A stretch of DNA of 64,000 bases from Prunus persica (lineage: Eukaryota > Streptophyta > Magnoliopsida > Rosales > Rosaceae): assembly GCF_000346465.2 (NCBI RefSeq), contig NC_034012.1, positions 8,664,294 through 8,728,293 of the forward strand, read 5' to 3'. The translations under genes were made by a program, and so were the position numbers. The notes under the pieces were generated by a model. The model was not told the DNA's origin. It searched no databases and was given only the letters and a program-made list of their open reading frames with translations. Shown piece by piece: positions 21,666 to 34,200 of this stretch; positions within the stretch are counted from its first letter, which is position 1; every line of letters begins with the position of its first letter.

Positions 21666-22430
21666 ATGGGTGGCTATTATCAAGTTCCAGTGGGCTACAA
21701 GTTCAGGCCTTCAGAAGAAGAACTATTTCTTCACTACCTTCTCCCCAGACTCAACGGAGAGGACTATCCCATAGGCATTGTTCCTGACTGCGATCTCTAC
21801 GGTACAAAAGAACCATGGGAAATATGGAGAGATTTCCACCACTCATCACCAGATGATCAAGAAGACATCTACGTCTTCACCACACTCAAGAAGAAGACTC
21901 CAAATGGCACGCGGTTTTGCAGAACAGTTGGCGCTGCCGGTACCGGAGTTTGGAAAGGAGAAGACTCCGGCAAGAAAATACGTGCTTGTGGGAGTGATAT
22001 TGGCATCAGAAAACGATTTCGGTACATGAACCCTGGCTCGCCCCATGATGACCGATGGATCATGCATGAGTTCCAACTTGATGAATCTCTACTACGAGTG
22101 CGGAACAAAGAGACAATTGTTCTTTGTCTTGTTAGAAAGAAAGAAACATCGGGCAAAAGAAAGTTAGAAGAACTACAAGATCATGAAGACGTGCCTCCCC
22201 GTGGAGAAATCCAAGCCCAACATGTTCATGATGATCAGCAGCACCATATTGGCCCAAGTACTTATGATCAACTTAGGGTTTTGGACCTTACGAACGATGT
22301 GGAGGGTGAAGATGACATGGTTAATCCAACTTTGCTTGCACAGTACGATCAGCAGGAGCATCTTGGCACAAGTACTGATGATCAACTTATTAGGTTTTTA
22401 GAGGATTACCTGGACGTTGAGCAAAATTAA
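21666..22430 (+). CDS. NAC-domain transcription factor, intronless, divergent
   Basis: 254 codons in one exon. The NAC domain fills residues 5 to about 160: A (VPVGYKFRPSEEELFLHYLL), B (IGIVPDCDLYGTKEPWEIW), C (YVFTTLKKKTPNGTRFCRTV and GTGVWKG), D (RKRFRYMNPGSPHDDRWIMH, EFQLDE) and E (IVLCLVRKKE). NAC proteins bind DNA as dimers and regulate development or stress responses. Most NAC genes have introns in this domain; this one has none. Subdomain D departs from the usual WVMHEYRL form. The short C-terminus is acidic and repeats the pattern DQQxHxGxSTxDQL twice. I start at ATG 21666 because VPVGYKFRP follows directly and a TATA box lies 66 bp upstream; 50 upstream codons are open but low-complexity and would precede the TATA box in part. 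No orthologue name can be given. Confidence 0.85.
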   Translation: MGGYYQVPVGYKFRPSEEELFLHYLLPRLNGEDYPIGIVPDCDLYGTKEPWEIWRDFHHSSPDDQEDIYVFTTLKKKTPNGTRFCRTVGAAGTGVWKGEDSGKKIRACGSDIGIRKRFRYMNPGSPHDDRWIMHEFQLDESLLRVRNKETIVLCLVRKKETSGKRKLEELQDHEDVPPRGEIQAQHVHDDQQHHIGPSTYDQLRVLDLTNDVEGEDDMVNPTLLAQYDQQEHLGTSTDDQLIRFLEDYLDVEQN

Positions 22431-22771
22431 TTCCTTTTTTGTAATTCCTCCTTATTTGGAATAATATTTTGTGCAAATTGTTGACAATTTTTTTTGTTAG
22501 AAAAGTTTATAGTTGAACAATTAATATTATTTAGAGGGTTTTATGCAATTTCTTTTCTTAATTTCCAAGTACTATATTCACCTGAGCGTGCGTATTGGTT
22601 ACCAAATTATTAGAAAGAAGATTATGAAGAGAACGAGCTGACATTAGGCACTTAATGGTACAACTTACTTGTCATGTTTGGTAGTGCAAAAGTGGCTGGA
22701 AGTTGTCCTATTGAGATTGTATGATTGAGCTTGAAGCATCCTTAGGAAGTATAGTATAAGGTTTGGTATAG
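22431..22771. other. Short intergenic stretch
   Basis: 3' flank of the NAC gene with T-rich tracts; nothing else seen. Confidence 0.5.
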
Positions 22772-23110
22772 ATCGGTAGGCCATTGGTTTTTGAGGTCTT
22801 GGGAAAACCAGCCACTATTTGTTTTATAGGAATATGCAGTGCAATTTGGTTCTACATACAGAAGAAAAACATTGGGTATTCGCATGTGGGCTTGAGTTAT
22901 GAAACTGCCGTTGCAGGGCACCATTGGAGGATTATAACTTCAGCTTTTTCTAATATAAGCATTCTTCATCTTGTTTTCAATATGAATGCACTTTGGAGTC
23001 TTGGGGTAGTAGAAAAGTTGGGGCCTATAGGTCTCGGGGTGGAATATTATTTGCAGTACACACTTGTCTTGGTTGTACTATTCGGGGCGCTAGTTAAATT
23101 CATGTGGTTC
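22772..23110 (+). pseudogene. Rhomboid-like protein, N-terminal fragment
   Basis: Reads [19 protein letters not shown], then [57 protein letters not shown] and [19 protein letters not shown]. This matches the first part of a plant rhomboid-like protein (RBL13/14 type), including the HLVFNM segment of the rhomboid fold. The expected start codon before GRPLVF is ATC. The later catalytic Ser and His regions are absent; the frame ends at 23116 with no continuation found. It is a truncated copy. Confidence 0.75.
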
Positions 23111-23116
23111 TTTTAA

Positions 23117-24715
23117 ATCTTATAAATTCTATGATATGAATTCCTTAAAATTCGAAGTAAAAAATCTTGATTACAAAAATTCCTTAAATAAAAATCTTGA
23201 TCTTATTTAGATTATTCAGATAGATCGATAAATAATTTGTTACACTTGAATTATTAAGGGTTTATTTGATAATCATTTTGTTTTCATTTTACAAAAATTC
23301 TGAATTTTTCTTCTTTGCTGATGCCAAACCACTGATCCAGCAACGTCTGATTTTGGGACTATTTCCTTCTTTCTGTGCCACCCATCAGTTTCCTCGGCCA
23401 ACTATCTCTTCCTACTGATCTCATCTAAGATCTAGATAATATAGATACACATATGGTGGACCATATTGCTTCCTAACATCACTAACTGCAATGCTTTACA
23501 TTACAGTTCAAGAAATTTTAACATTTTTTTTTTTTCTAATAAAAGAGATTTAAACATTCACCATACATAAAATTATGCATCGGCTTAATTCATCTCAATA
23601 GCACAAGATTATGTTAAGTTAAATTGAAGACGAATGATTTCATTATTTCTCTCCTTTTCCCATAAGTCATGAAATCTTTCTAAAGCTTGAAGTTATCTAA
23701 TATAAAAAATAAAACAAAAATGATTTCCATTTCTAGGTCCCCCTTTCCACGAACCAACCAAAAGCCTCATTTTCAACCCCACATATCTAAAAGATCGTAT
23801 TGTTTTGTATATAAATACAGTATCAAGATGGAAAATATAACTAAAGAATGGATCGTAAGTTGCTAAAGTTGGACGTACATATCATATGGTGTCCAATCAA
23901 GGGTAGAATAACAAATGCCTACCAACCGTGAACATGGCCATATAGGCCATCAACCATTTGGTTTTTTAGTCCAATGAAAAAGTGATTGTAGAAGCTTTGC
24001 CCTCTTTAAAGGTTTTGCCTTTCGACCATCAAATTATAGCCATTGTTTTCATAACATTACTTCATGCCTTTGCCTTCCTTATTAGCCCTATAGCTTTATT
24101 TAGGGAGCTTTATGGGAATAGGTTGTCTCTTTGTCTTGTTTTGGGTTTGCTTAGCCTTCTCGTCGGCTGTGTTGGAAGACAACTAATAATACTAGAGATA
24201 AAAACAATGTTATGTGAACTGATGACTTCCAGCAATTATTTGGGACGTAAAGGAAAGTTGCAGCACTCACAATTATGCATCAAGCTCGACTGCCTTTTAG
24301 TTTTAAAATAAAATTTATGTACTGCTTTTGAAGGATGCTTTAAAGTGAACAGACTAATTATTTGCAACTTGATTTTGATTGGGATGGAATATACCCGTAA
24401 ATACGATTTTTATATTACCTTATGTTAAGATCTCAAGGTACAGATATTTGGCCCACTACTAGCAATATTGATATTATCTCTAACTTAACTACCTATTTAG
24501 CAGGTTTGAGATTTTATACAAAAGACATCGGTATTATTAGGAGTGGAACCATTTATTATATTAGACTTTTTAATTATTTAAGTTTCTGATGTTGGACTCT
24601 ATGTATTCTTTAACACCTTCTACTAGTGGCCTTGAGGTGCGATTGCTTATTGAGTAACGCTAGAGAACCAACGTTGAGACAATAATAATATAGTTCACCT
24701 AAATGTAATGTCGCA
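23117..24715. other. AT-rich intergenic stretch
   Basis: No recognisable gene. The frame at 23982-24311 is hydrophobic but resembles no family I know and is probably chance. Confidence 0.4.
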
Positions 24716-24810
24716 GTTGTTATCAGGCACGTACCTACTAACATGCTAACCTGGGCTAAAGTTTTGGCAGCTTGTTTTTTTATAGACTAAATTAATATTC
24801 TAGCCTAGGT

Positions 24811-24908
24811 CATTTAAATAAAATATTATTAATTAATCTCATTAGGACTAGGCTAACCACTTAAATAAAATATTATTAACTAATCCTATTAGGACTAGAC
24901 AGACTAAC
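24811..24908. repeat. Two tandem units of about 47-51 bp within the hAT fossil
   Basis: Units 24811-24857 and 24858-24908, each CAYTTAAATAAAATATTATT followed by AATYCTATTAGGACTAG-like sequence. Confidence 0.7.
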
Positions 24909-24971
24909 AAATAAATAAAAAGAACAAAATTAGCATAAACATACTACTTGATTGATAGATTGATTCATTCG

Positions 24972-25166
24972 GTGCTAATTCTTCTTGTGTCTACAACAAC
25001 AGCAGAATGAGCATTTTCATGTATGAGACTTATTAAAAATCGACTTTGGAATAAGATAGGTGATAAGTTTCTTGCTAATTGTATGCTACTTCATATTGAA
25101 AGAGAATTTGCTGATAATATAGATAATGAATCAATAATTAGTGATTCTAATGTTGTGAAGACTTGA
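24972..25166 (+). pseudogene. hAT transposase C-terminal dimerisation region (TTF/ZMYM1-like)
   Basis: Reads VLILLVSTTTAE, a stop, then AFSCMRLIKNRLWNKIGDKF and LANCMLLHIEREFADNI. This matches the hAT C-terminal dimerisation motif (L..PVSTATAER.FS..K.IK..LRN.M...L...L..). One in-frame TGA stands where Arg of the ERAFS motif is expected. Confidence 0.8.
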
Positions 25167-25337
25167 ATAGCGCAATTTATATAAGTGTTATTTGAGGGGT
25201 AATACTCATTATGTCTCTCGTGTATTTTTTTGTTATCAATGAAATTTACTCGTACCGTTGAGTTTTCAATGGATTTGTATGTAAGGTAAATTTATCCCAC
25301 GTCATTTTGAAATCCTGGATCCGTCCCTGATTGTTAT

Positions 25338-26265
25338 GTTTGATTAAACTATAATAATTGATGTAAAAATTAATAATAATCACACATTCACCATCATACA
25401 ATGGGATAACGAAATGGAAATGTGTCTTTCTTTTTTCAGTGGGTGGTTCTAGTGTGCATGTCAAATTGTGATTTGTGTGCGAGAAAAAATAACTCATTAC
25501 GTATAAGATTATTCATGTCAAGTGAAAATGTAGAGTACCAATGAGATATTAGTAGTTGGATTGGCTTAAATCTTTGGTGTATCCAAGGGGTCTTGAGTTC
25601 AAGTTTCTATAGTATCCGTATATGTGAGTTTTCATTCTCCTTTTTCTAACTTTGGCAACAACAACAAAAATGACAATATAAAATGGTAAAGCAGTATAAT
25701 TAAAAGATAACATGTTTTTTAGATATAAAAACTAATTATCAAATTTAAACAAATGTAATCTTTTAATCGGATGTTCTACAACATGTGTAGCAAAATCAGT
25801 CCCGCACAATTTTTTTCATTAGTCATTCGTTAATAAGAATATTAATTTGCAATAGTATTAAGAATATTAATTTGAAAAATAATTAATAATAAAAACCTTT
25901 GGATTCATTTACTCGCGCGAAAAAGGAAAACACGTGTAATCAAGAGTTCACAATCATTTTAACAAAAGAAGAGAAAAAGAACATAGTTTCAAACGAAATT
26001 CATAAAACTCCCTCTCTGCCTTCTCACTTTGTCACTTTCTTCTCTCTCAAAACAGGGGGAAAGCAAATCACAGCTTCAAAAGCAAAAGCAAAAAGATCAC
26101 AAATCCTCTTTGCAGTCGACACTTTAGAAAGCAAAAAAGCATACCCATAACCAAAGCTGACCACATTAAGCAACTCATGGCGAAGAAGATCCCACATATA
26201 TACTCTGAACCCATGTCATATTCTCCCTTGTTCACAATCCCATCATTCCTTTTGAGCTCAGAACA
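25338..26265. other. Intergenic stretch and 5' region of CALS8-like gene
   Basis: AT-rich up to about 25890. From about 25950 a pyrimidine-rich sequence with CTCTCT tracts resembles a plant 5' leader leading to the start at 26266. No TATA box could be placed with confidence. Confidence 0.4.
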
Positions 26266-28165
26266 ATGTCTGAGATTGTGGTTGCAGAGCCTATCTATGA
26301 AGATGACACACCAGAGCCGAAAAGCCCCATCACAAGGTCCATTACCATGGGCACTGGAAGTGAACACAATCATGTTCCTGAGCCATTTGAGAGCGAAAGA
26401 TTGCCTGCCTGTTTGGCTTCTGAAATCCAGAGGTTTCTTCGTGTTGCAAATTTGATCGAAAGCGACGAGCCTCGTATTGCTTACCTGTGTAAGTTGTTAA
26501 AGTTGAGTTTTTGTTGAATTGGGTTTGTTTTACAAGGTGTGGATTTTAAAGGGGTGAGCTTGTTTCTGATAAAGTTGGAGGTTTCTAGTCTTAACTAGCT
26601 AGTCAGTCAAATGGCTTTAATTGTCAACTATAGGATGAAGGTTTCATGTTAGATAAGTCCATTGAGTGCTCATATTTTGGCTGATATGCACAATGGAGAT
26701 GTTGATTGCAATTTTCCAGCTCCATGTCCAGAGATGAAAGTTTTCTTTGAACTAATCTTCTATTTTGCCACTTAGAGAAATGATACAAATTAAATTCGTG
26801 AAAGTTTTGATTCTTTGTTTTCCAAAAGGGAAATTTTGATTCTAACCACCAAAATGTGAAGCTGGGCCAAAAGTTTTTGTAACAGAACGTTGAGTAGTAC
26901 TTTTGTTCTTTTGGGTGTTAAAGATTTCTACTTTGGTTGCAGAAATTCAGTTTATTTAATTACCTTACCATCCTGAACAGTCAAAGAAGGTATAGCCATT
27001 CATCTCAATTTACAGGGTTAAATCAACAGTTTCTTAGGAAGTTGGAATTTCCAGAGATGATAGGAAAAATGGTTGAAGGAAATGATCTTGTTGATTTAAA
27101 TTTCGAGTAGTAATAAGGGTTTGCACTCATTTTGAAATGAAACTTCTTTCCCTTTTCTTTTCCTTTAATTTCCAATTCAAACACATCTTTTCCCAAAGAT
27201 TGCAGAACCCAATGCTATACAAATGTGATTCATTGTGAGTTCAAATGAATGCATGAGCCATTAACATTGTCTAAGTGAATCTTATTGAGCAGGCCGCTTT
27301 CATGCCTTTGAAATAGCACATAATATGGACCGCAATTCGAGTGGCCGGGGTGTTCGACAATTCAAAACTTCCCTTCTCCAGCGACTTGAACAGGTGGTTT
27401 CACACGTTGTAGTATACTATACAAAAATATGCAGTTGCTAACAGGGTAATTGCATAACTTGCATGTATGTAGTAGGATTAAGTTAAAGACTCAAATTAGC
27501 AGTCAGAGCCTTAGAGGCTAGACAACATTAAACAGATACGGTGCACATGTCTATTAACTGATTGTCTGAAAAGTTGATTGGAACTTGTTTCAACAATGTA
27601 TAAAAGTTAACATACAATAATGTTGTTCGTGTGCTACAATAGGTACTATGAAGTTTTTATTCATGGCTCAAAACCTGTGATTACCAGCTGATTTGAAATC
27701 ACTATGATGTGCAATATATTTAGAAACCTATTTAAATAAATTTTTTCTTCATTAAATATTCAATCTTTTTTTTGTATGTTTCCATGGATTCTATGATTAA
27801 GTTCTCTCTCAATATCATCATTACCTGTAGTTTATGTTTTCCAATTTTGATAATTCCTTTCTCTCATATATCTGTGTTAGTCTGATGTGTACCTTATTTT
27901 TCCCATGTCTGTTAACTGTTTTTTTATCCTAGCAGTATTTGTGGAAGCAAAAAGTTGATTTCTTAAGGTGTGGAATAATGATTTCTTACCATTCTTGAAA
28001 TGTTCTCTCTTTTTCAATGGGTTATAGGATGAAGAAACTACAATAACGAAACGAAAGGAAATGAGTGATATACGTGAACTGAGGCGTGTTTATCATGCTT
28101 ACAAAGAGTACATCATTAAACATGATGGAGCATTTCATTTAGAAAATAGGTAAATACATCCATAT

Positions 28166-28223
<58 letters not shown>

Positions 28224-31200
28224 ACACACATGTATATATATCGGGATATGCATTTGGTTTCTAATGCATTAAAGTATTTAATAGATTTGTCTGCTAAGCA
28301 CAACTAATTTGAGGCAATTGATCTGAATAGTCACAGGGAGAAGTTGATAGATGCACGTAGAATTGGTTCTGTATTGTTTGAAGTTCTAAAGACAGTTTCA
28401 AATACAACCGGTCCTCAGGTATTTTCTCATTTCTGTTTAAAATTTTAAGCATTCTTAATTTTCCCACATCTTTTATGATGACAAAATCAGTGCTTTTGTC
28501 TCTTTTTTTTTTCTTTTTTTTTAATCCCAAAATGTTTTTTTTTTTCTTATTTATCATATTTATTGGTTATATGTCCCACAGGCGCTTGCTAATAGAGGTG
28601 GCGTCCAGACAAAATCTAATGATCTCTTTGTGCCATATAATATTCTACCACTTGACCCTGGAGATAGTCAGCAAGCAATCATGCAACTACCTGAGGTCTG
28701 ATGCTGTTAAAGCGTTCTTGTTTCTTTGTAATTTATACTTATATGTAATGATCCAAGTGGTCATATCAGTACATGATAGTGCAGAAAGCCTGCGGAATTG
28801 TAAAATAGGATGAAAATGCTAATAATCTAATGAAATGATACAGATTAAAGCTGCAGTAGCAGCTATTCGCAATATTCGTGGTATACCTTCGGCCAATGAT
28901 TTTCAAAAACATGGGGACTTTATTGATTTGTTTGATTTTCTTCAGTACTGCTTTGGATTTCAGGTAATCTATTCCAAAATTTTAGTTTAATTTACTTCCC
29001 CTCCTACAATAAGTTGTATGGTGTGACATAACATCTGTACTAGCAGTTGGCCAATTAGACATGTACTGCTGCGATCTGTGTTTCTTACTTTCAGAATTTG
29101 ATTCATATGATGTCTTATGTCAGGAGGGAAATGTGGCCAATCAGAGGGAACATCTACTTCTACTCCTTGCTAACATTCACATACGGAAAACCCATAAGCA
29201 GACATCAGTCTTAAAGGTTTTTATGTTGCTGGAGTTTATACGTTTTGGTTTTATACTATCTTCCTTTTCACTTTTGTACTAATATTTCTTATTCTTATGA
29301 TGCCAGTTAGGAGATGGTTCAGTGGATGAGTTATTACGGAAATTTTTTAAAAATTATACAAACTGGTGCAAATTTTTGGGTAGGAAAAGCAACATCTGGT
29401 AAGATTAAATGATCTAGTTTCCACTTATCATCAACCAACCAATGAAATATTCTTTCTCTTTTTTCTCTTTCTACTGATGATTACTATTCTGACCCAATGT
29501 CTGCTATCTGATTCATTTCTAACTTAAATCTTCTGCTTTTACTCTTCCATTCTTCGTCTGATTGTATGTTACTATAATTGCATTTTTGTCTGTTTTTCAT
29601 TTGTGACAGCTTCTATTTCACCAATTCTAGTTACCTAAACTATGTTGATTAACCCCTTACTATAATTCCATTATTTACATTTGCAGGTTGCCTTATGTGA
29701 AACAAGAAGCCCAACAGTATAAACTTTTGTATCTAGGGCTTTACCTTCTTATATGGGGGGAGGCTGCAAATTTGCGATTCATGCCAGAGTGTCTGTGTTA
29801 TATATTTCACCATGTAAGTTTACGGTCTCTTGCTATTATTTAGTAGCTCCATAAGACTGATTTAGACTTCATGTTCATATAGCCCATTCAAAAACATCTT
29901 AACATATATTTCACATTATGAGTTATTTTCTGTAGTGTATGCATGATTTTTATTATTAATACTACTTATTTTCTTGTTTTCTTGAAGATGGCATATGAAT
30001 TACATGGTATGCTAACTGGCGCTGTTAGCTTGACATCATGGGAGAAAGTCATGCCAGCATATGGAGGCCAGTCTGAGTCTTTCCTTAACAATGTGGTTAC
30101 CCCTATATACACGGTTATAAAAAAGGTACTGTGTGAATGCACCCTATGGTTTCAGTTGAGCCAGTTTTGTAGCTAATCTGTTACTTATTAATGAAATTGA
30201 AGGAAGCCAAAAAAAGCAAAAGTGGGACAGCTGACCATTCCACATGGAGAAACTATGATGATCTGAATGAGTATTTTTGGTCAGAATTCAACTTGGTCTA
30301 TCTATCTGTCTATCTATGTGTGTGTGTGCGTGTGTGTGTATACATTGCTGCATGTGATCTAAGTTTGGCTTCCAATGAGTTAGGATCATGAGGCTGTAAA
30401 TCAACTATCTTTTTGCAGGTCTCCTGATTGTTTCCAAATAGGTTGGCCCATGCGTCTAGACCATGATTTTTTCTGCATACCGTCTTCAAAGAAACCCAAG
30501 GCTAAGAAGGCTTCAGCATCCACTGGTTCTGTAGAAGAAAGAAGGAAGGAAGATGGGGAGGAAGATGAAGTGGGGGTATATATCAGTTTGCAATCATATT
30601 ACTGAAATAGCACTTTTGTTCCACGATTGCATTTAATGAATAATGAATTGCATGGACATCAAATGAATTTGCTAAGAAGTATTCATGTGTATAGCTACCC
30701 AATGTTTCTTTCTAGTTGAAGAAACTATGGACCATGTTTTCCTCTAAGAGGTCTTGCATAGGTATCTATAAACCTGGTCTTTTTCTTTTTGTACACAAAT
30801 TCAAAATCTACTTTAGAGTGCTTTGTTATTTCATAGTAAGATCCAATCAGACACGAGTAGCTTTTAGGTAACACTTGTTAGCCTGATTTACATTGTTTGC
30901 TCACTCTAATAGCTTAAGTTTATGGGTCCAGCGGTTGTTTAGTATAGTATCAAGCTCTAGTCCTAAGAGGAGGTCCTATGTTTAAACTTCATTCCCATTC
31001 CCCACTTATTTGTTAATTTGCAAGGTCAAGATGAGGCTGCCTATATGTGTCTCCGCCTGCCTTTCCGTGTGCAGGATGGGGCTGCATGTGATGGGAGATA
31101 TTAATGTTTTAGCTTGATGTGCATTTTTGGTCCATTCCCTAACGGTTTCAAACCGAATTTCGAAGTCTAGTGTTTCTAGTTGTTGAAGAGAATGGATATT

Positions 31201-34200
31201 ACATAAACTGATTATCTCTCTCATATGATGCGCTAATTTGACTTAGAATGTTGTCTTATATAATATTATAACTATAGTATGACAACAGAGGCTATTTGTT
31301 TTGTACTGAATTTCATCAAATTTTCTACTCATATTTGTAAATGGACCATTCACACATGGGAGTTAACATTAATGTTGCTTCTTGGACTATATATGCTACT
31401 CTGACTACTTTGAAATTGTTGTTCTTTGGTGGATACAATTTAATGGAATGTTGGTGCATGGAAAAATAAGGGCAAACAATCTATTTTTGCACTTGGCTTG
31501 TGTACTATTGAGTGCCAGAAATGGACAAGCAAGTAGGCAATTTTCTTGGGTTCTGTCTTCACTTTTCTGTTTTCCTAGCATTGCGAAATTGTAGACTGAT
31601 TTTTAAAGTTTACAATCCTATGAGTTAACAAATCCATATTTTGATTATTTTTCATGTTTCTCTCATGTTTTTCTTTTATACCAGGCAACTAAAGAAGAAG
31701 ATCGTGAACCAAAATGGTTAGGGAAAACAAATTTTGTAGAAGTCCGTTCGTTTTGGCAAATTTTCAGAAGCTTTGACAGAATGTGGAGCTTTTTTATTCT
31801 TTCACTTCAGGTGCACTTAAAATTTAGAATGAATTCTTTACCAACTGCTTCCTTCTTACAATGATTTCCTGTGTTGCTTATTAATTTCTTTTGCTTTGTA
31901 GGCATTGATCATTATGGCATGCCATGAATTGGAATCTCCACTTCAACTGTTTGACAAGGTTATACTTGAGGACGTCATGAGCGTATTCATTACATCTGCA
32001 TTTCTTAAACTCATACGAGGTATGATTTTATCTTGTTACTGTCACAGTATTGAACAAATATCTTAAAGTAGAATCACTAGAGCCGTATCATGTTTTTGAC
32101 ATAGTCTTGTTATGATTTGTTAGGGTATTTATTAACTGAATATTACTGTTTTTAAGTTCTTTTATAAATGCATAATGGAAACCTAATAGAGGGTTGGGAT
32201 TGCAGCAATACTCGACATTGGCTTTACATGGAAAGCCAGACAAACGATGGAGTTCTCTGAAAAATTAAAACATGTTATGAAGCTGGTTGTTGCAGTAATA
32301 TGGACTATAATTCTTCCTGTATATTATGCTAATTCTAGAAGAAAATATACCTGTTATCCCACACGATATGAAAGCTGGCTTCAAGAGTGGTGTTTCTCTT
32401 CCTATATGGTTGCAGTTGCAATTTATTTGACAACTAATGCAGTTGAGATGGTGTTATTTTTGGTTCCTTCTATTCGCAAATACATCGAGATCTCAAATCA
32501 CCGGATATGCACCATTTTGTCTTGGTGGACACAGGTAGGTTTATCATGTAGTTTTCCACTTGATTTTACTTCTGGATCAGTCTTTGAAGAAAGTTTTGAT
32601 GATTTTGAATCTGATCTTGCAATGAATACTTCTACCATAGAATCTTTCTCAGTCATACTGGCTTTTTTTTTTTTCTTTTTTTTTTTTTTTTCAGTTCTCT
32701 GTAATAAGTTAATAACACTACTGGTTATGAACTGATGACATTAAAGACAACAATCCGAGTTGACTTATTTTTTTCTTGAACATATGAAAGTTGCAAGCTT
32801 CAAAGAGTGGCATAGTCAAAATTATATGCCATAAATGTATTCTAAAAGATTTGTTTTGGGGGTAAATACCGTGCTCATGATCAACGAAGAACTGTTGCTA
32901 TATATGCCTAATTTTGGGTTGACTAGATATGGTTTATCTCATGTACCTGACAAATTCACTTTTGGTTTTGGACATTGTGGATATATTGATTTTTTTTTTT
33001 TTCCTGATCACGTAGCCTGGATTATATATTGGGCGTGGGATGCAAGAAAGCCAACTTTCAGTGTTGAAGTATGTATACCAAACCCTATTATAAATTCTTA
33101 TCAGGTACCTTGTTCCTTTATTTATTGTGCCCTAATGTAATTTATTTCTTACTACATAGGTATACATTGTTTTGGGTACTTGTACTACTGAGCAAATTTT
33201 CTTTCAGCTACTACTTTGAGGTGGGTACTAACTTCACTGGATTCTAGAGTTTGCTTGATGATGAAAATAGAAGGGTTGTAGAAGAAATAATGTTCACACA
33301 ACTTTGAATGTGAAATATGTTTTTAAATAATTTTCTTAATGTTTATTGTTTACCATGGCCTATGGAAAATTGCAGATAAAACCACTCATAGAACCGACAA
33401 AACAGATCATGAAAATTGGTGTGAAAAAGTATGAGTGGCATGAGCTTTTTCCAAAAGGTATTTACCATCTTTTTGTACATCATCAATACAGGGAGTTGAA
33501 AATTTTCCATTATATTTATATAAAAAAATTGTTCTCTTGCAGTTCAGAGTAATGCTGGTGCAATTGTTGCTGTATGGGCTCCAATAATAGTTGTAAGTTT
33601 TCTGTAAAGTATTTAAAGTAGTTCTTTTTGATGTTCAACATTCTGTTTTTTCAGATGGATAGAAGTAAATTTTAATAGGTTGGTCGCTAACATCATAAAT
33701 CCATGCTTAGAAATGAAATCAAGCTGAGATTAAAAATATCGTTCAATAAGAAAGTAAAGATGAACATAATGGAATTTTAATTTTTATTGTAACATACTGT
33801 AGGAGAAGTTTTACTTTTATTTGTATACTTGTTGAACTTGATACCAGACACTCATGTGCAATTTTTCTATTTTCTATCTATTAGGTGTATTTTATGGACA
33901 CTCAGATATGGTATTCTGTTTTCTGCACACTCTTTGGTGGAGTCTATGGCATATTGCATCACCTTGGTGAGGTAAGTTGTGCTTCTTTTTTTTCCCTGAA
34001 AGGCATTTTGGTACCTGTCTTACTCCTCTTCTGTACTTTAGATTCGGACTTTAGGAATGTTGAGAAGTCGGTTTCACAGTTTGCCTTCTGCATTCAATAT
34101 TTCCCTTATCCCACCCTCATCAAGAAATGGTCAAAAGAGAAAAACAGGCTTCTTTCACAATAAATTCATAAAGGTATGAGGCTTTAATTGTTTCATTAAA

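Larger units (their letters stand above)
24724..25329 (+). mobile_element. hAT transposon fossil, 606 bp, internally deleted
   Basis: Left end CAGGCACGTACC; the reverse complement of the right end is CAGGGACGGATCC, which matches imperfectly and resembles hAT termini. The 8-bp flanks are GTTGTTAT (24716-24723) and ATTGTTAT (25330-25337), 7 of 8 identical, as expected for an aged hAT target duplication. Inside are a tandem repeat and the last part of a hAT transposase. It is non-autonomous and old. Confidence 0.75.

Noticed and set aside
23982..24311. Hydrophobic open frame of 109 codons
   Set aside because: Non-ATG start likely, no known domain, no upstream or downstream exon signals; probably chance.
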